Below, piece by piece: positions 42,581 to 50,328 of a stretch of 64,000 bases of DNA. Below the pieces are notes generated by a model. It made no database searches. It saw only the letters and a program-made list of their open reading frames with translations, and had not been told where the DNA came from. The position numbers and the translations under genes were made by a program. Source of the stretch: Nonomuraea gerenzanensis (GTDB taxonomy: Bacteria; Actinomycetota; Actinomycetes; Streptosporangiales; Streptosporangiaceae); the NCBI RefSeq assembly GCF_020215645.1, contig NZ_CP084058.1:6448001-6512000 (forward strand), read 5' to 3'. Within the stretch, counting starts at the first letter, position 1, and the number at the start of each line of letters is the position of its first letter.

Positions 42581-43870
42581 TCAATGTGGCGAGAAGATGA
42601 GCGTGGCGTTGTGGCCGCCGAAGCCGAACGAGTTGGACAGCACCGGCCCCGGCGGCATGGGCCGGACCCGGCCGACGACGTCGACGTCGCACGCGGGGTC
42701 CAGGTGATCGAGGTTGGCGGTGGGCGGGATGGCGCGTTCGTTCATGGACAGGACTGCGGCCACGGCCTCGATGGCGCCGGCGGCGGCGATGGCGTGCCCG
42801 GTGACCCCCTTGATCGAGGTGACGGGGACCCCGGCGGGGCCGAACACCGCGCTGATCGCCCGGGCCTCGGCCACGTCGTTCAGCGGTGTCCCGGTGCCGT
42901 GCGCGTTGACGTGCGCGATCTCGACCGGTGACAGGCCGGCGTCGGCGAGCGCGGCCCGCATGCAGCGGGCGGCGCCCTCGCCGTCCGGCGGCGGCGCGGT
43001 GAGGTGGTGGGCGTCGGAGGTGGTGGCGTAGCCGGTCAGCTCGGCGTGGATGCGGGCGTCGCGGCGCAGCGCGTGCTCCAGGTTCTCCAGGACGAGGAAC
43101 GCCGCGCCCTCGGCCAGCACGAACCCGTCACGGTCACGGTCGAAGGGCCGGCTGGCGCGCTCGGGGTCGTCGTTGCGCAGCGACAGGGCCTGGCAGCGGT
43201 GGAAGGCGAGCAGCACGGTGGGGGTGACGCAGGCTTCTGCCCCACCGGCGACCACCAGGTCGGCCGAGCCGTCGCGCAGAAGGCGGGCCGCCTCGCCGAT
43301 GGCGTGCGCGCCGGAGGCGCAGGCCGTCTCCACCGACAGGCTCGGGCCCTGGATCCGGTGGTGGATGCCGATCGCCGCGGCGGCGGAGTTGTGCATGATC
43401 ATCGGGACGTGCAGCGGGCCGGGGTTGCCGCGCCCGGGATACCGGCCGGCGAGCATGCCCGCCTCGTCGGTCGTCCTGCCGCCCAGGGCGACGCCGGTCA
43501 CCACCGCCCGCCGCTCCGGTGGCGTCCCGGCCACCCCGTCGCCGTCGCCGTCGCCGTCGCCGGCGCCAGAGCCAGAGCCAGAGCCAGAGCCGGCGCGGGC
43601 GTCGGCGAGCGCGTCGGTGGCGGCGCAGAGCGCGAGCCTGGCCACCCGGTCGAGCCGGGAGGCCTGCTTGGGCGTCAGGTACGCCGAGGTGTCCAGGTCG
43701 GCGATCTGGCAGGCGAAGCGCACTCCCAGCCCCTCGGTGTCGAACGAGGTGATCGGCCGGGCGGTGGACCGGCCGGCCAGCAGCGCGTTCCACAGCTCCT
43801 TGGGGTGGGCGCCCGCCGTCGTGCGCACGCCCATCCCGGTCACCGCGATCCTGACGCGGCCAGTCCTCAC
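42581..43870 (-). CDS. Beta-ketoacyl-ACP synthase (KAS II/FabF-like)
   Basis: This 429-aa condensing enzyme has a complete Cys-His-His set: Cys184 in VETACASGAHA, His324 in NAHGTGTPLND, Lys354 and His359 in SIKGVTGHAIAAAG. There is no adjacent chain-length factor, so it does not look like half of a type II aromatic PKS pair. With the ACP gene just upstream it may extend or supply a special acyl chain for the ole enzymes. GTG 43870 overlaps the ACP stop (GTGA). Residues 94-112 are a Gly-Ser/Gly-Asp repeat coded by microsatellite DNA, an insertion in a surface loop not seen in FabF. Confidence 0.85.
   Translation of the reverse strand: MRTGRVRIAVTGMGVRTTAGAHPKELWNALLAGRSTARPITSFDTEGLGVRFACQIADLDTSAYLTPKQASRLDRVARLALCAATDALADARAGSGSGSGSGAGDGDGDGDGVAGTPPERRAVVTGVALGGRTTDEAGMLAGRYPGRGNPGPLHVPMIMHNSAAAAIGIHHRIQGPSLSVETACASGAHAIGEAARLLRDGSADLVVAGGAEACVTPTVLLAFHRCQALSLRNDDPERASRPFDRDRDGFVLAEGAAFLVLENLEHALRRDARIHAELTGYATTSDAHHLTAPPPDGEGAARCMRAALADAGLSPVEIAHVNAHGTGTPLNDVAEARAISAVFGPAGVPVTSIKGVTGHAIAAAGAIEAVAAVLSMNERAIPPTANLDHLDPACDVDVVGRVRPMPPGPVLSNSFGFGGHNATLIFSPH
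43538..43600. repeat. Hexanucleotide microsatellite inside the ketosynthase gene
   Basis: Four copies of GTCGCC (43538-43561) are followed by about four copies of AGAGCC (from 43567). On the coding strand they give (Gly-Asp)n and (Gly-Ser)n dipeptide runs. Both units preserve the frame, so copy number could change without inactivating the enzyme. Confidence 0.85.
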
Positions 43871-44115
43871 GCGGACCCGCTCAGCAGCAGCCGGGCCTTG
43901 GCGAGCACGTCGCCGACGGTCCTGACGTCGGCGAGGGTCTCGCGGGGCAGGGGCCCCCAGGAGTCCTCCAGGGCGATGTGCAGCTCGGCCAGGTCGAGGC
44001 TGTCGGCCTCCAGGTCCTCGCGCAGGAGTGCGCCTTCGGTGACCCGGCTCGGATCGACCTTGAGGATCTCGGCGCAACGCTCGCGTACCACGGTCACGAT
44101 GTCTTCTTCGCTCAC
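43867..44115 (-). CDS. Acyl carrier protein of the ole-linked operon
   Basis: This 82-aa ACP has the phosphopantetheine site in LEADSLDLAELHIALED, with a preceding ILKVDPSRVTEGALLREDL helix-loop. GTG 44115, six bases after GGAAGGAG, is the start; the longer frame enters the promoter region. It is the first gene of the minus-strand operon ACP-KAS-secreted protein-oleC-oleD-oleB and lies right behind promoter copy 1. A dedicated ACP is not part of standard ole clusters, so this one points to a special acyl supply. Confidence 0.88.
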   Translation of the reverse strand: MSEEDIVTVVRERCAEILKVDPSRVTEGALLREDLEADSLDLAELHIALEDSWGPLPRETLADVRTVGDVLAKARLLLSGSA

Positions 44116-44152
44116 GGCGGACTCCTTCCTGCCAGCGCGTCGGACGCGGCTG

Positions 44153-44235
44153 CTGTCACCCAGCATCGCCGCGCGGGCGATAGCTGATCACTTGTGGCGC
44201 GTCGTCCCCCGTTAAGAAGTTGATCAAGTTTTGCC
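44153..44235 (-). promoter_or_regulatory. Duplicated promoter element, copy 1 (before the ACP-ole operon)
   Basis: This 83-bp segment is 69/83 identical (13 substitutions, one 1-bp gap) to the segment at 46213-46294. Best conserved are CTGTCACCCAGC, TGATCACTTGTG, CCGTTAAG and TTGATCAAG. Each copy has two TGATCA palindromes about 40 bp apart that read TGATCA-2-TTG-like on the plus strand. Both copies stand in the same orientation at a similar distance before a minus-strand gene. It is very likely a shared promoter/operator. Confidence 0.75.
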
Positions 44236-44340
44236 GGGAGGCGGTTCGCCCGTGCCGCCGCAGATCATGCTCGCTTCTGTCGTGGGTGCGCCTGTGAGGG
44301 ATCAGCCGCGCACCGATCACGGCCAGTACGAGGAGATGAC

Positions 44341-44901
44341 ATGCCCGTTCACCCGCTCACACCCGTTCGCTTGCTTGTTCCCGTCGCCACGGCCGCCGTC
44401 CTGACGACCGCCCCCGCCTCGGCGGCGACCGTCCAGCAGACGTTGCTCACCTGCCAGGTCGCCACCACCCCGGACCGCCCGATCACGTTCAACCCGCCTG
44501 TCAGGCTGCTGCCGCGCACGGTGACGGCGCAGGCCGGGATCGTGCTGACCGGCTGCGTCTCCTCGGCGTCGTCGGCCGCGCACCTGCGCTCGGGCACCAT
44601 GACCGTGCACAGCACCGGCCGCGCCTCCTGCGCGGGCGTGCGGGACGTCCACGGCAAGGGCACCATCACCTGGTACGGGGCCGACGGCCGGCAGGCGGGC
44701 GTCTCCACGGTGCGGCCCTCGGTGGAGAAGGTGGCCGGTTACAACCCGGGCGACATGCTCCTCGGCGGGCGGATCAGCAAGGGAACGCTGGCCGGGGCCC
44801 GCCTGACCGGCACCGCCACCCCCACCTCGAACGTGAACTCCTGCGCCACCAAGGGGCTCGGCACCGTCCACGGCGTCGGCAGGATCACCTTCACCGCCTG
44901 A
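44341..44901 (+). CDS. Secreted protein of unknown function
   Basis: This 186-aa protein has a signal peptide (LLVPVATAAVLTTAPASAA) and a mature part rich in Thr, Val and Gly with four Cys (LLTCQV, LTGCVS, ASCAGV, NSCATKG). The alternating pattern suggests an extracellular beta-sandwich with two disulfides. ATG 44341 lies 5 bases after GAGGAG. It is divergent from the ACP-ole operon, so promoter copy 1 lies between the two genes and could drive both. Its end overlaps the methyltransferase gene by 11 bp. Function unknown. Confidence 0.72.
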   Translation: MPVHPLTPVRLLVPVATAAVLTTAPASAATVQQTLLTCQVATTPDRPITFNPPVRLLPRTVTAQAGIVLTGCVSSASSAAHLRSGTMTVHSTGRASCAGVRDVHGKGTITWYGADGRQAGVSTVRPSVEKVAGYNPGDMLLGGRISKGTLAGARLTGTATPTSNVNSCATKGLGTVHGVGRITFTA

Positions 44902-45619
44902 CGTAGGCGCGCTCGATGAAGGGGCGCTCACACAGGTGGTAGAAGAGGTAGATGCCGAGCTGGAAGGCCCCCGCGAAGGCGAGTCCCGCCAGCGAGCCGG
45001 ACCAGACGGCCCAGCCGTAGGCGTGCAGGTTGCCGGCCCCGTACATGGGGTTGCGCAGGTGCCGGTAGGGGCCGGCGACGACCAGCTCGCTCGCGTCCGT
45101 GAGCGGGCGGCCGTGGAACATGTCGCGGCAGTAGTAGGTGTCCAGGCCGGCCGTGCTGGCCGCCCATACCTTGTAGAGCGTGCCCACCGCCATGAGGGCC
45201 GCCCCGATGGTGTAGGCGGCCCAGGACGGGACGGCGGCGGGGAGGCTGTCGCCGTAGGCGTGGATGACGACGGCCTGGGCGAAGCCCTGGTTCATGAAGA
45301 GCAGGCCGAGGGCGACCTCGTACAGGGCGTAGGCGCGGTCCTCGCCGTAGCGGGCGATGAGCGCGGTGCGTCCGGGGCCGCCGAGCGTCAGGCTCAGCCC
45401 GCCGTAGTACAGCAGCCACACCGTCGCGGCGTAGGCGGTGGCGGCGGCCGGGGTCGTCAGCACGGGGGCGAGCAGGTACTGCAGGGTGGCCATCGAGGCG
45501 AACAGGAGCAGGCGTGCGGGGCGGTAGCGGGTGCCCCGGTCCAGGCGCAGGCCGGAGATGCCGAGCAGGATGATGGGCAGCCGCCAGGTGCTGGTCCGCG
45601 CGGCGGTGGTGGTGTGCAT
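44891..45619 (-). CDS. ICMT/PEMT-type integral membrane methyltransferase
   Basis: This 242-aa protein has about six hydrophobic helices and the C-terminal signature of the isoprenylcysteine carboxyl methyltransferase / phospholipid methyltransferase family: VAGPYRHLRNPMYGAGNLHAYGWAVW, then ERPFIERAY. This region binds S-adenosylmethionine at the membrane face. Members methylate carboxyl groups of C-terminal cysteines, phosphatidylethanolamine or other lipids. It lies 86 bases after a gene for a secreted protein whose last residue is Cys, and in a region with lipid-forming ole genes, so both a Cys-terminal protein and a lipid are candidate substrates. ATG 45619; weak Shine-Dalgarno. Confidence 0.78.
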   Translation of the reverse strand: MHTTTAARTSTWRLPIILLGISGLRLDRGTRYRPARLLLFASMATLQYLLAPVLTTPAAATAYAATVWLLYYGGLSLTLGGPGRTALIARYGEDRAYALYEVALGLLFMNQGFAQAVVIHAYGDSLPAAVPSWAAYTIGAALMAVGTLYKVWAASTAGLDTYYCRDMFHGRPLTDASELVVAGPYRHLRNPMYGAGNLHAYGWAVWSGSLAGLAFAGAFQLGIYLFYHLCERPFIERAYVRR

Positions 45620-45705
45620 GTGCGGGTCTTCCGGTCGCTGGACGGGTGGTGCCGGGCCGGCCTCGGCTCGCCGGGGGCCGGGCGGGGGTGGGTGGGTGGG
45701 CGCGG

Positions 45706-46152
45706 TCAGCAGTAGGTGGCTTGCAGGACGAGCATGCTCTCGGGCAGCGCGGGCCCGGACGCGGCGACGCCGGACACCGCGCCGCCGGCGGGCGAGGCGG
45801 CGGGCGAGGCGGCGGGCGAGGCGGCGCTCGCAGCCGCAGCACCGGCGCTCGTGGGCGCAGCACCCGCGCTCGGCGACACAGCGCCCGGAAGCGTGACGGC
45901 GCCGAAGGCCGGCCCGCCGGCGGGCGAGGCGGCGTTCGCCGCCGTGCCGGCGCCCATCTCGGCGGCGAAGCTGGTCACGAAGGTGCTGAAGGTCTTGGCC
46001 ATGGCGCCCACGGGCACGCTGATGCAGAGCTTGCCGGAATCACCGGCGAGCGCGGCGGCGTCCGGTGCGATGGCGGGCTCGGGAGTGTCGGCGGCGGCGG
46101 GCCCGGCGAGCAGGACAGCGCCCAGGGCGGCGGCGAGAACGCGGATGCGCAC
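45706..46152 (-). CDS. Small secreted protein ending in cysteine (paralogue B)
   Basis: This 148-aa protein starts at GTG 46152, five bases after GAGGAG; the longer frame is not supported. The layout equals that of paralogue A: signal peptide (RIRVLAAALGAVLLAGPAAA), core KLCISVPVGAMAKTFSTFVTSFAAE, a 75-residue Ala/Ser/Gly/Pro-rich region with repeated SPAA units, and a C-terminus MLVLQATYC. Only two Cys exist, again one in the core and one at the very end. It stands behind promoter copy 2 and before the ICMT-like gene. No known family; the conserved ends suggest a small folded unit formed by the core and tail with a flexible loop between. Confidence 0.75.
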   Translation of the reverse strand: MRIRVLAAALGAVLLAGPAAADTPEPAIAPDAAALAGDSGKLCISVPVGAMAKTFSTFVTSFAAEMGAGTAANAASPAGGPAFGAVTLPGAVSPSAGAAPTSAGAAAASAASPAASPAASPAGGAVSGVAASGPALPESMLVLQATYC

Positions 46153-46212
46153 GATGGCTCCTCGGTCGAGGCGGCGAGAGACCCGGCTCGGACGCATGGC
46201 GCCGGAGGCGGT

Positions 46213-46294
46213 CTGTCACCCAGCGTCGCCGATGCGGCAATAGATGATCACTTGTGACGCGACGTACACCGTTAAGGAATTGATCAAGTTTGCC
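46213..46294 (-). promoter_or_regulatory. Duplicated promoter element, copy 2 (before secreted paralogue B)
   Basis: Second copy of the roughly 83-bp element found at 44153-44235, in the same orientation and 60 bases before the start of the paralogue B gene (copy 1 ends 37 bases before its gene). The conservation is outside coding sequence and stops at both ends, so the duplication or selection concerns the control region itself. It links the secreted-protein/methyltransferase unit to the ole operon. Confidence 0.75.
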
Positions 46295-46399
46295 CCGCCC
46301 GCGATGGCTCATCCCGCCCAAGCCCGCTTCGGCCCCATCACCGATGATTTCCGCCGCCCGCCCGGGTCTGTCCTCTTACCGGTACCGAGCAGGGAGGAT

Positions 46400-46516
46400 C
46401 CGACGAGCCTGGGTGGCAAGCGCCGGACGGGCCCCGAAGGCACGCCGGGGATGCTCGTCGTCGGCCGCTTCGCCGACCCGGAGGGGAGCCTGGTCGGCGT
46501 GGCCGGCACCGCGTGA
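46400..46516 (+). pseudogene. C-terminal remnant of a VOC-family gene
   Basis: The plus-strand reading SLGGKRRTGPEGTPGMLVVGRFADPEGSLVGVAG is the end of a glyoxalase-like protein (LGG-K, then G-RFADPEGN-VG). Upstream the frame runs through promoter copy 2 and has no matching first half, so only the last 35 residues or so remain. The rest of the 46295-46537 gap shows nothing further. Confidence 0.55.
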
Positions 46517-46537
46517 GGAGAGGCTGCTCTACGGTGG

Positions 46538-47401
46538 ATGATCGTGAAGACGGAGCGATGGGCGCTGGGCGGCGATCTGAGCGTCGCGCGGATCGGCTAC
46601 GGCGCGATGAAGCTGACCGGCTGGCCGAGAGGCGACCGCCCTGACAGGGACACGGCCCTCGCCGTCCTGCGCCGGGCCGTGGAGCTCGGGGTGAACCACA
46701 TCGACACCTCGCACTACTACGCCCGTGACGGGGTGGCGGCCAACGAGCTGATCCGGGAGGCGCTGCATCCGTACCCGGACGACCTGGTGATCGTGACCAA
46801 GGTGGGCGCGCTGGTGGAGGGCGCCGACATCGACCTGCCCGCGTCGGCGAAGAGGGGCCTGACGCCCGACGGCCTGCGCCGCGGCGTCGAGGCGAACCTG
46901 CGCTCGCTCGGCGTGGACCGCCTCGACGTGGTGAACCTGCGGATGGGCGACCTCGACCGCGACGAGACGTCCCTGGCCGCGCCCTTGGAGACGTTGCTCG
47001 CGCTGCGTGAGGAGGGCCTGATCCGCCAGCTGGGCGTCTCCAACGTCACGGCCGGCGAGTTCGCCGAGGCCCGCGCGATGGCGCCGATCGCCTGCGTCCA
47101 GAACCTCTACAACCTGACGCGGCGTGAGGACGACCCGATCGTGGACGCGTGCGCGGAGGCCGGGATCGCGTTCGTCCCGTTCTTCCCGGTCGGCGGCTTC
47201 CAGCCGCTCACGGCCGCGCGCCTGGACGCCGTCGCCGCCCGGCACGGGGCCACCGTGCCGCAGGTGGCGCTGGCCTGGCTGCTGGCCCGCTCGCCGAACA
47301 TCCTGCTCATCCCCGGCACCGGTTCGCCGGCCCACCTGGAGGAGAACGTCGCCGCCGGGGCACTGAGCCTGAGCCCGGACGACCTGGCCGACCTCGGCTA
47401 G
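46538..47401 (+). CDS. Aldo/keto reductase
   Basis: This 287-aa protein has the AKR barrel pattern: RIGYGAMKLTG, VELGVNHIDTSHYYA (catalytic Asp and Tyr), VIVTKVG (Lys), LRSLGVDRLDVVNLRMGD, and GVSNVTAGEF, then VALAWLLARSPNILLIPGTGSPAHLEEN for NADPH binding. In the usual HxxRxG position the sequence NLRMGD lacks the His, which is a deviation from classic AKRs but common in the AKR5/AKR11-like bacterial group. It reduces carbonyl compounds with NADPH; substrate unknown. ATG 46538. Confidence 0.9.
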   Translation: MIVKTERWALGGDLSVARIGYGAMKLTGWPRGDRPDRDTALAVLRRAVELGVNHIDTSHYYARDGVAANELIREALHPYPDDLVIVTKVGALVEGADIDLPASAKRGLTPDGLRRGVEANLRSLGVDRLDVVNLRMGDLDRDETSLAAPLETLLALREEGLIRQLGVSNVTAGEFAEARAMAPIACVQNLYNLTRREDDPIVDACAEAGIAFVPFFPVGGFQPLTAARLDAVAARHGATVPQVALAWLLARSPNILLIPGTGSPAHLEENVAAGALSLSPDDLADLG

Positions 47402-47434
47402 CGGCACCCCTCCGCTCCGACTCTGCCCGCGACC

Positions 47435-48265
47435 TCAGGCCCACCAGCCCGCGACGACCTCCACGTCCTCGCTGTCGAGCGCCTTGTGCCAGACGGGGTC
47501 GCGCAGCAGCCGCGCCTCCCACGTCCGCACGACACCGTCAGGTCCGATGACCGCGTCCTGCCTGGACGGATGCAGGAACAGCTCGCTGGTGCCCTCGGGC
47601 AGGGCGGCGAGCCGGCGCAGGTAGTCGTCGCGCAGCCGCTCGTAGCTGCCGAGCTCGCGCGCCGTACGCCGGTTGGTCGCGATCGTCTGCGGGACGGGCA
47701 CGCCCAGCGCGTCGGCGTAGGCGATGGCGCGTTCGTGGGCGGCGGCGAGCGGGGGCGGGAGGGGCCCGCCGAAGTACGGCTCGGGGTCGCGGGGCAGCCG
47801 GAAGGCCAGGCCGTGGCGGGCACACCAGGCCAGCGACTCGGCCAGCCAGGATCGGCCGTGCAGCCCGTACAGGGTGCCGGAGTGCGAGTCGGCGGCCACG
47901 GGCGCCAGGCCCCGCTCGCGCATCCACCGGAGCTGCGCGTCCGCCTCCCGGATGACGTCCGCCGCCTCGCCACGGGCACCGAGCACGAAGGGGTCGTCGC
48001 TGAGCGTGCCGTCCGGATCGACGAGGCTGGCCGCGCCGTCGATCGGGCGCCAGCGGGGCAGCCCGCGCTCGCTGGTGAGCGTCACGTGCACGCGCGGCAC
48101 GACGCCGGTCACCGCCACCGCCGCGGCGGCCCGCTCCGCCTCGGGCGAGACGCAGATGAGCGTGGTCGCGGAGACATGTCCCTCGGCCAGCAGGGAGACG
48201 ATGACCTCGGTCGTCCCGGGCTCGCGGCCGAGGTCGTCGGCCGTGATCACGACGCGGCGGCTCAT
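47435..48265 (-). CDS. ChbG/YdjC-type carbohydrate deacetylase
   Basis: This 276-aa protein begins with VVITADDLGREPGTTEVIV, the metal-binding ADDLG motif of the YdjC/ChbG family, followed by PRVHVTLTSERGLP (HxxL-type) and DSHSGTLYGLHG (second metal His). Members are metal-dependent N-deacetylases for chito-oligosaccharides and other acetylated sugars. ATG 48265 overlaps the stop of the upstream symporter gene (ATGA), so they are one operon: a sugar is taken up and then deacetylated. The exact sugar is unknown. Confidence 0.87.
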   Translation of the reverse strand: MSRRVVITADDLGREPGTTEVIVSLLAEGHVSATTLICVSPEAERAAAAVAVTGVVPRVHVTLTSERGLPRWRPIDGAASLVDPDGTLSDDPFVLGARGEAADVIREADAQLRWMRERGLAPVAADSHSGTLYGLHGRSWLAESLAWCARHGLAFRLPRDPEPYFGGPLPPPLAAAHERAIAYADALGVPVPQTIATNRRTARELGSYERLRDDYLRRLAALPEGTSELFLHPSRQDAVIGPDGVVRTWEARLLRDPVWHKALDSEDVEVVAGWWA

Positions 48266-49653
48266 CGGGGACGCTCCGCGGGGGTCTCGCCGGAGGGGCC
48301 GGGCGGCTGCGGGTCGAACGGCTCGCCCGCCTCGGGCGGCGTCTCGACCGGCACCGAGACGAACCGCGCCGCGACCGCGCCGATCGCCGTCAGCACGAAC
48401 GGGTAGGCGCACAAGTACACCCGGAACGCCAGCCCGGGGTCGGCGCCCGGGTCGGCACCCGAGTTGTAGCCGAAGAACACGCCGAGCGAGGTGAGCGCGA
48501 GCCCGGTCACGACCCCGTTGAGCCGGGAGAAGAAGCCGAACGCGGACAGGAAGAGCCCTTCCCTGTGCTCCCCGTTGCGGGTCGCGTCGGCGTCCAGCAC
48601 CCGCGCCACGATGAGGTCGTTCGTCGCGAGCATCCCCGACCATCCGGCTCCGACGAGCACGCCTGCGGCGATCGCGGTGACCAGGCCGGTGGCGAAGAAC
48701 AGGCCGGCGAAGCTGACGGCGAGGACGGCGAAGGACAGCCGCCAGGTCCACAGAGCGCCACGACGGGTTACGACGCGGGTCCACACCGCGAGGCCGGCCG
48801 CCGAGACGAGGATGACGATGCCCTGGAGGTAGAGCGCGTTCCCGACGGGCAGGCCGAGCGAGTAGCGGACGTAGAGCTGGATGCCGGACAGCACGAGCGC
48901 CATGGCGACCCCGTAGCAGGCGCCGGTGAGCCCGACCGTCCAGAACAGCGGGTTGCGCACGATCGACCACACGCTGGGCAGCAGCCGGGGCCGCTCGCGC
49001 GTGGAGTAACGCGGCCGCTCGCGCGCGCTGATCGCCATGAACGCGATCACGGCGACCGCCACCACGCCGTAGATGACGGCGGTGGTCTGGAAGCCCTCGG
49101 TGGACTCCTCGGTGCCGAACACGCTGGTCGTGAGCAGCGGGGTGACCGCCAGCGAGATCACCAGCGCCACGAGCTGGAAGCCCTGCCGCAGGCTGTTGGC
49201 CACGGCGCGGTCACGCTCGCGCGGGTACAGCTCGGGCAGCAGCGCGCCGTAGTTCGCGTTGAGCATGGAGTCGAAGGCCTCGCACAGGATCGCGAACACC
49301 GCGAACCAGAGCACGAGCCCCATGCCCTCCAGGGAGGTCGGTGCGGAGAAGAACGCGATCATGCAGGCGGCGAGCATCGGCGCGCCGACGAGCAGCCACG
49401 GCCGGCGCCGGCCGAACCGGGTGCGGGTGCGGTCGGACAGGTGGCCGAGCAGCGGGTTGTCGAGGGCGTCGATGATCGCGTAGATCACCATGACGGCACC
49501 GTAGGCGCGGACGTCGAGCCCGAGGATGTCGACGTAGTACAGGATCATCGATCCCTTGATCATGTTGATCGGGATCGAGGTGCCGAACATTCCGATGGCG
49601 TAGCGCCACGCGGGGGTCCGTCCCGGGTCGGAGACCGTGGCGGGCTGGGACAC
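48262..49653 (-). CDS. GPH-family sugar:cation symporter (MFS)
   Basis: This 463-aa protein has about 12 helices and features of the glycoside-pentoside-hexuronide symporters: YAIIDALDNPLLGHLSDRTRTRFGRRRPWLLVGAP near the first cytoplasmic loop is the hallmark. The tail is hydrophilic and Pro/Glu-rich. GTG 49653. It is followed by the YdjC-type deacetylase in an ATGA overlap, which suggests uptake of a (possibly acetylated) oligosaccharide. Confidence 0.9.
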   Translation of the reverse strand: MSQPATVSDPGRTPAWRYAIGMFGTSIPINMIKGSMILYYVDILGLDVRAYGAVMVIYAIIDALDNPLLGHLSDRTRTRFGRRRPWLLVGAPMLAACMIAFFSAPTSLEGMGLVLWFAVFAILCEAFDSMLNANYGALLPELYPRERDRAVANSLRQGFQLVALVISLAVTPLLTTSVFGTEESTEGFQTTAVIYGVVAVAVIAFMAISARERPRYSTRERPRLLPSVWSIVRNPLFWTVGLTGACYGVAMALVLSGIQLYVRYSLGLPVGNALYLQGIVILVSAAGLAVWTRVVTRRGALWTWRLSFAVLAVSFAGLFFATGLVTAIAAGVLVGAGWSGMLATNDLIVARVLDADATRNGEHREGLFLSAFGFFSRLNGVVTGLALTSLGVFFGYNSGADPGADPGLAFRVYLCAYPFVLTAIGAVAARFVSVPVETPPEAGEPFDPQPPGPSGETPAERPR

Positions 49654-49686
49654 GCGATCACCTTCCTCGCGGGGGGGACGGCCGGC

Positions 49687-50151
49687 TCAGCCGGACTCGC
49701 CGAGCTGCTCGGTCAGCCGCTCCAGGCCGCCCTTGATGAGCCGCCCGTAGTCGTCGTCACCGAGCGCGCCGATCCCGGCCCGGGCCTGCTTGAGGTGCTC
49801 ACGGGCGCGATCGAGGTCGTCGAGCTTGCGATAGCACTCGCACAGGTTCAGGTGCAGCGACGGATACAGCCCCGCCATCGAGAACGGCACCCCCGCCTGC
49901 GCCACCCGCTGGTCGGTGAGCCGGTCGGCGGCGGCCAGCGCCCGCAGATCCCACGTCAGCTCCTCGTGCACGTCGTCCTGCACGTCGGCCATCGAGTGGG
50001 CCAGGACGCAGACATGCAGCGGGTCGCCCTGCTCGCCGCCGATGTCGTCCCAGATCTGCGTGAACAGGTCGCGAGCGGCTTCACGCCGGCCCTGGTGGTG
50101 ATGTAACTCCACCCCCTGGCCGATCCGGGTCATCGTCGGGTCAGTGGTCAT
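49687..50151 (-). CDS. Hypothetical TPR-like protein
   Basis: This 154-aa protein is mostly helical: GRREAARDLFTQIWDDIG, VCVLAHSMADVQDDVHEELTWDLRALAAAD, LYPSLHLNLCECYRKLDDLDRAREHLKQARAGIGAL. The last segment has tetratricopeptide-like spacing. It resembles a widespread actinobacterial group without known function. ATG 50151 has GAGGAG seven bases upstream, so it is preferred over 50178. It lies 33 bases upstream of the symporter gene on the same strand, possibly in its operon. Confidence 0.7.
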   Translation of the reverse strand: MTTDPTMTRIGQGVELHHHQGRREAARDLFTQIWDDIGGEQGDPLHVCVLAHSMADVQDDVHEELTWDLRALAAADRLTDQRVAQAGVPFSMAGLYPSLHLNLCECYRKLDDLDRAREHLKQARAGIGALGDDDYGRLIKGGLERLTEQLGESG

Positions 50152-50328
50152 CAGCGGCTCCTCGACCGTCGTGGGCAACCGGGGTCAGCCTACTGGCCCG
50201 GGCCTGGGTCAGGGATGGTTCCCGATGGGCGGTCCGCATGTCAGCACGGCGACGGTGCCGTGTCAGCGCGGGCGTCCATGCTGCATGCCATGACCACCTG
50301 CCGCCGCGAGATCTCCTGAGGAGCCCTC

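Noticed and set aside
42581..44115. Type II aromatic polyketide cluster based on ketosynthase and ACP
   Set aside because: No chain-length factor, cyclase or aromatase lies nearby, and the operon continues into ole-type genes.
44891..46152. Classic CaaX prenylation system
   Set aside because: The small proteins end directly in Cys with no aaX residues, carry signal peptides, and no prenyltransferase or CaaX protease gene is seen nearby.
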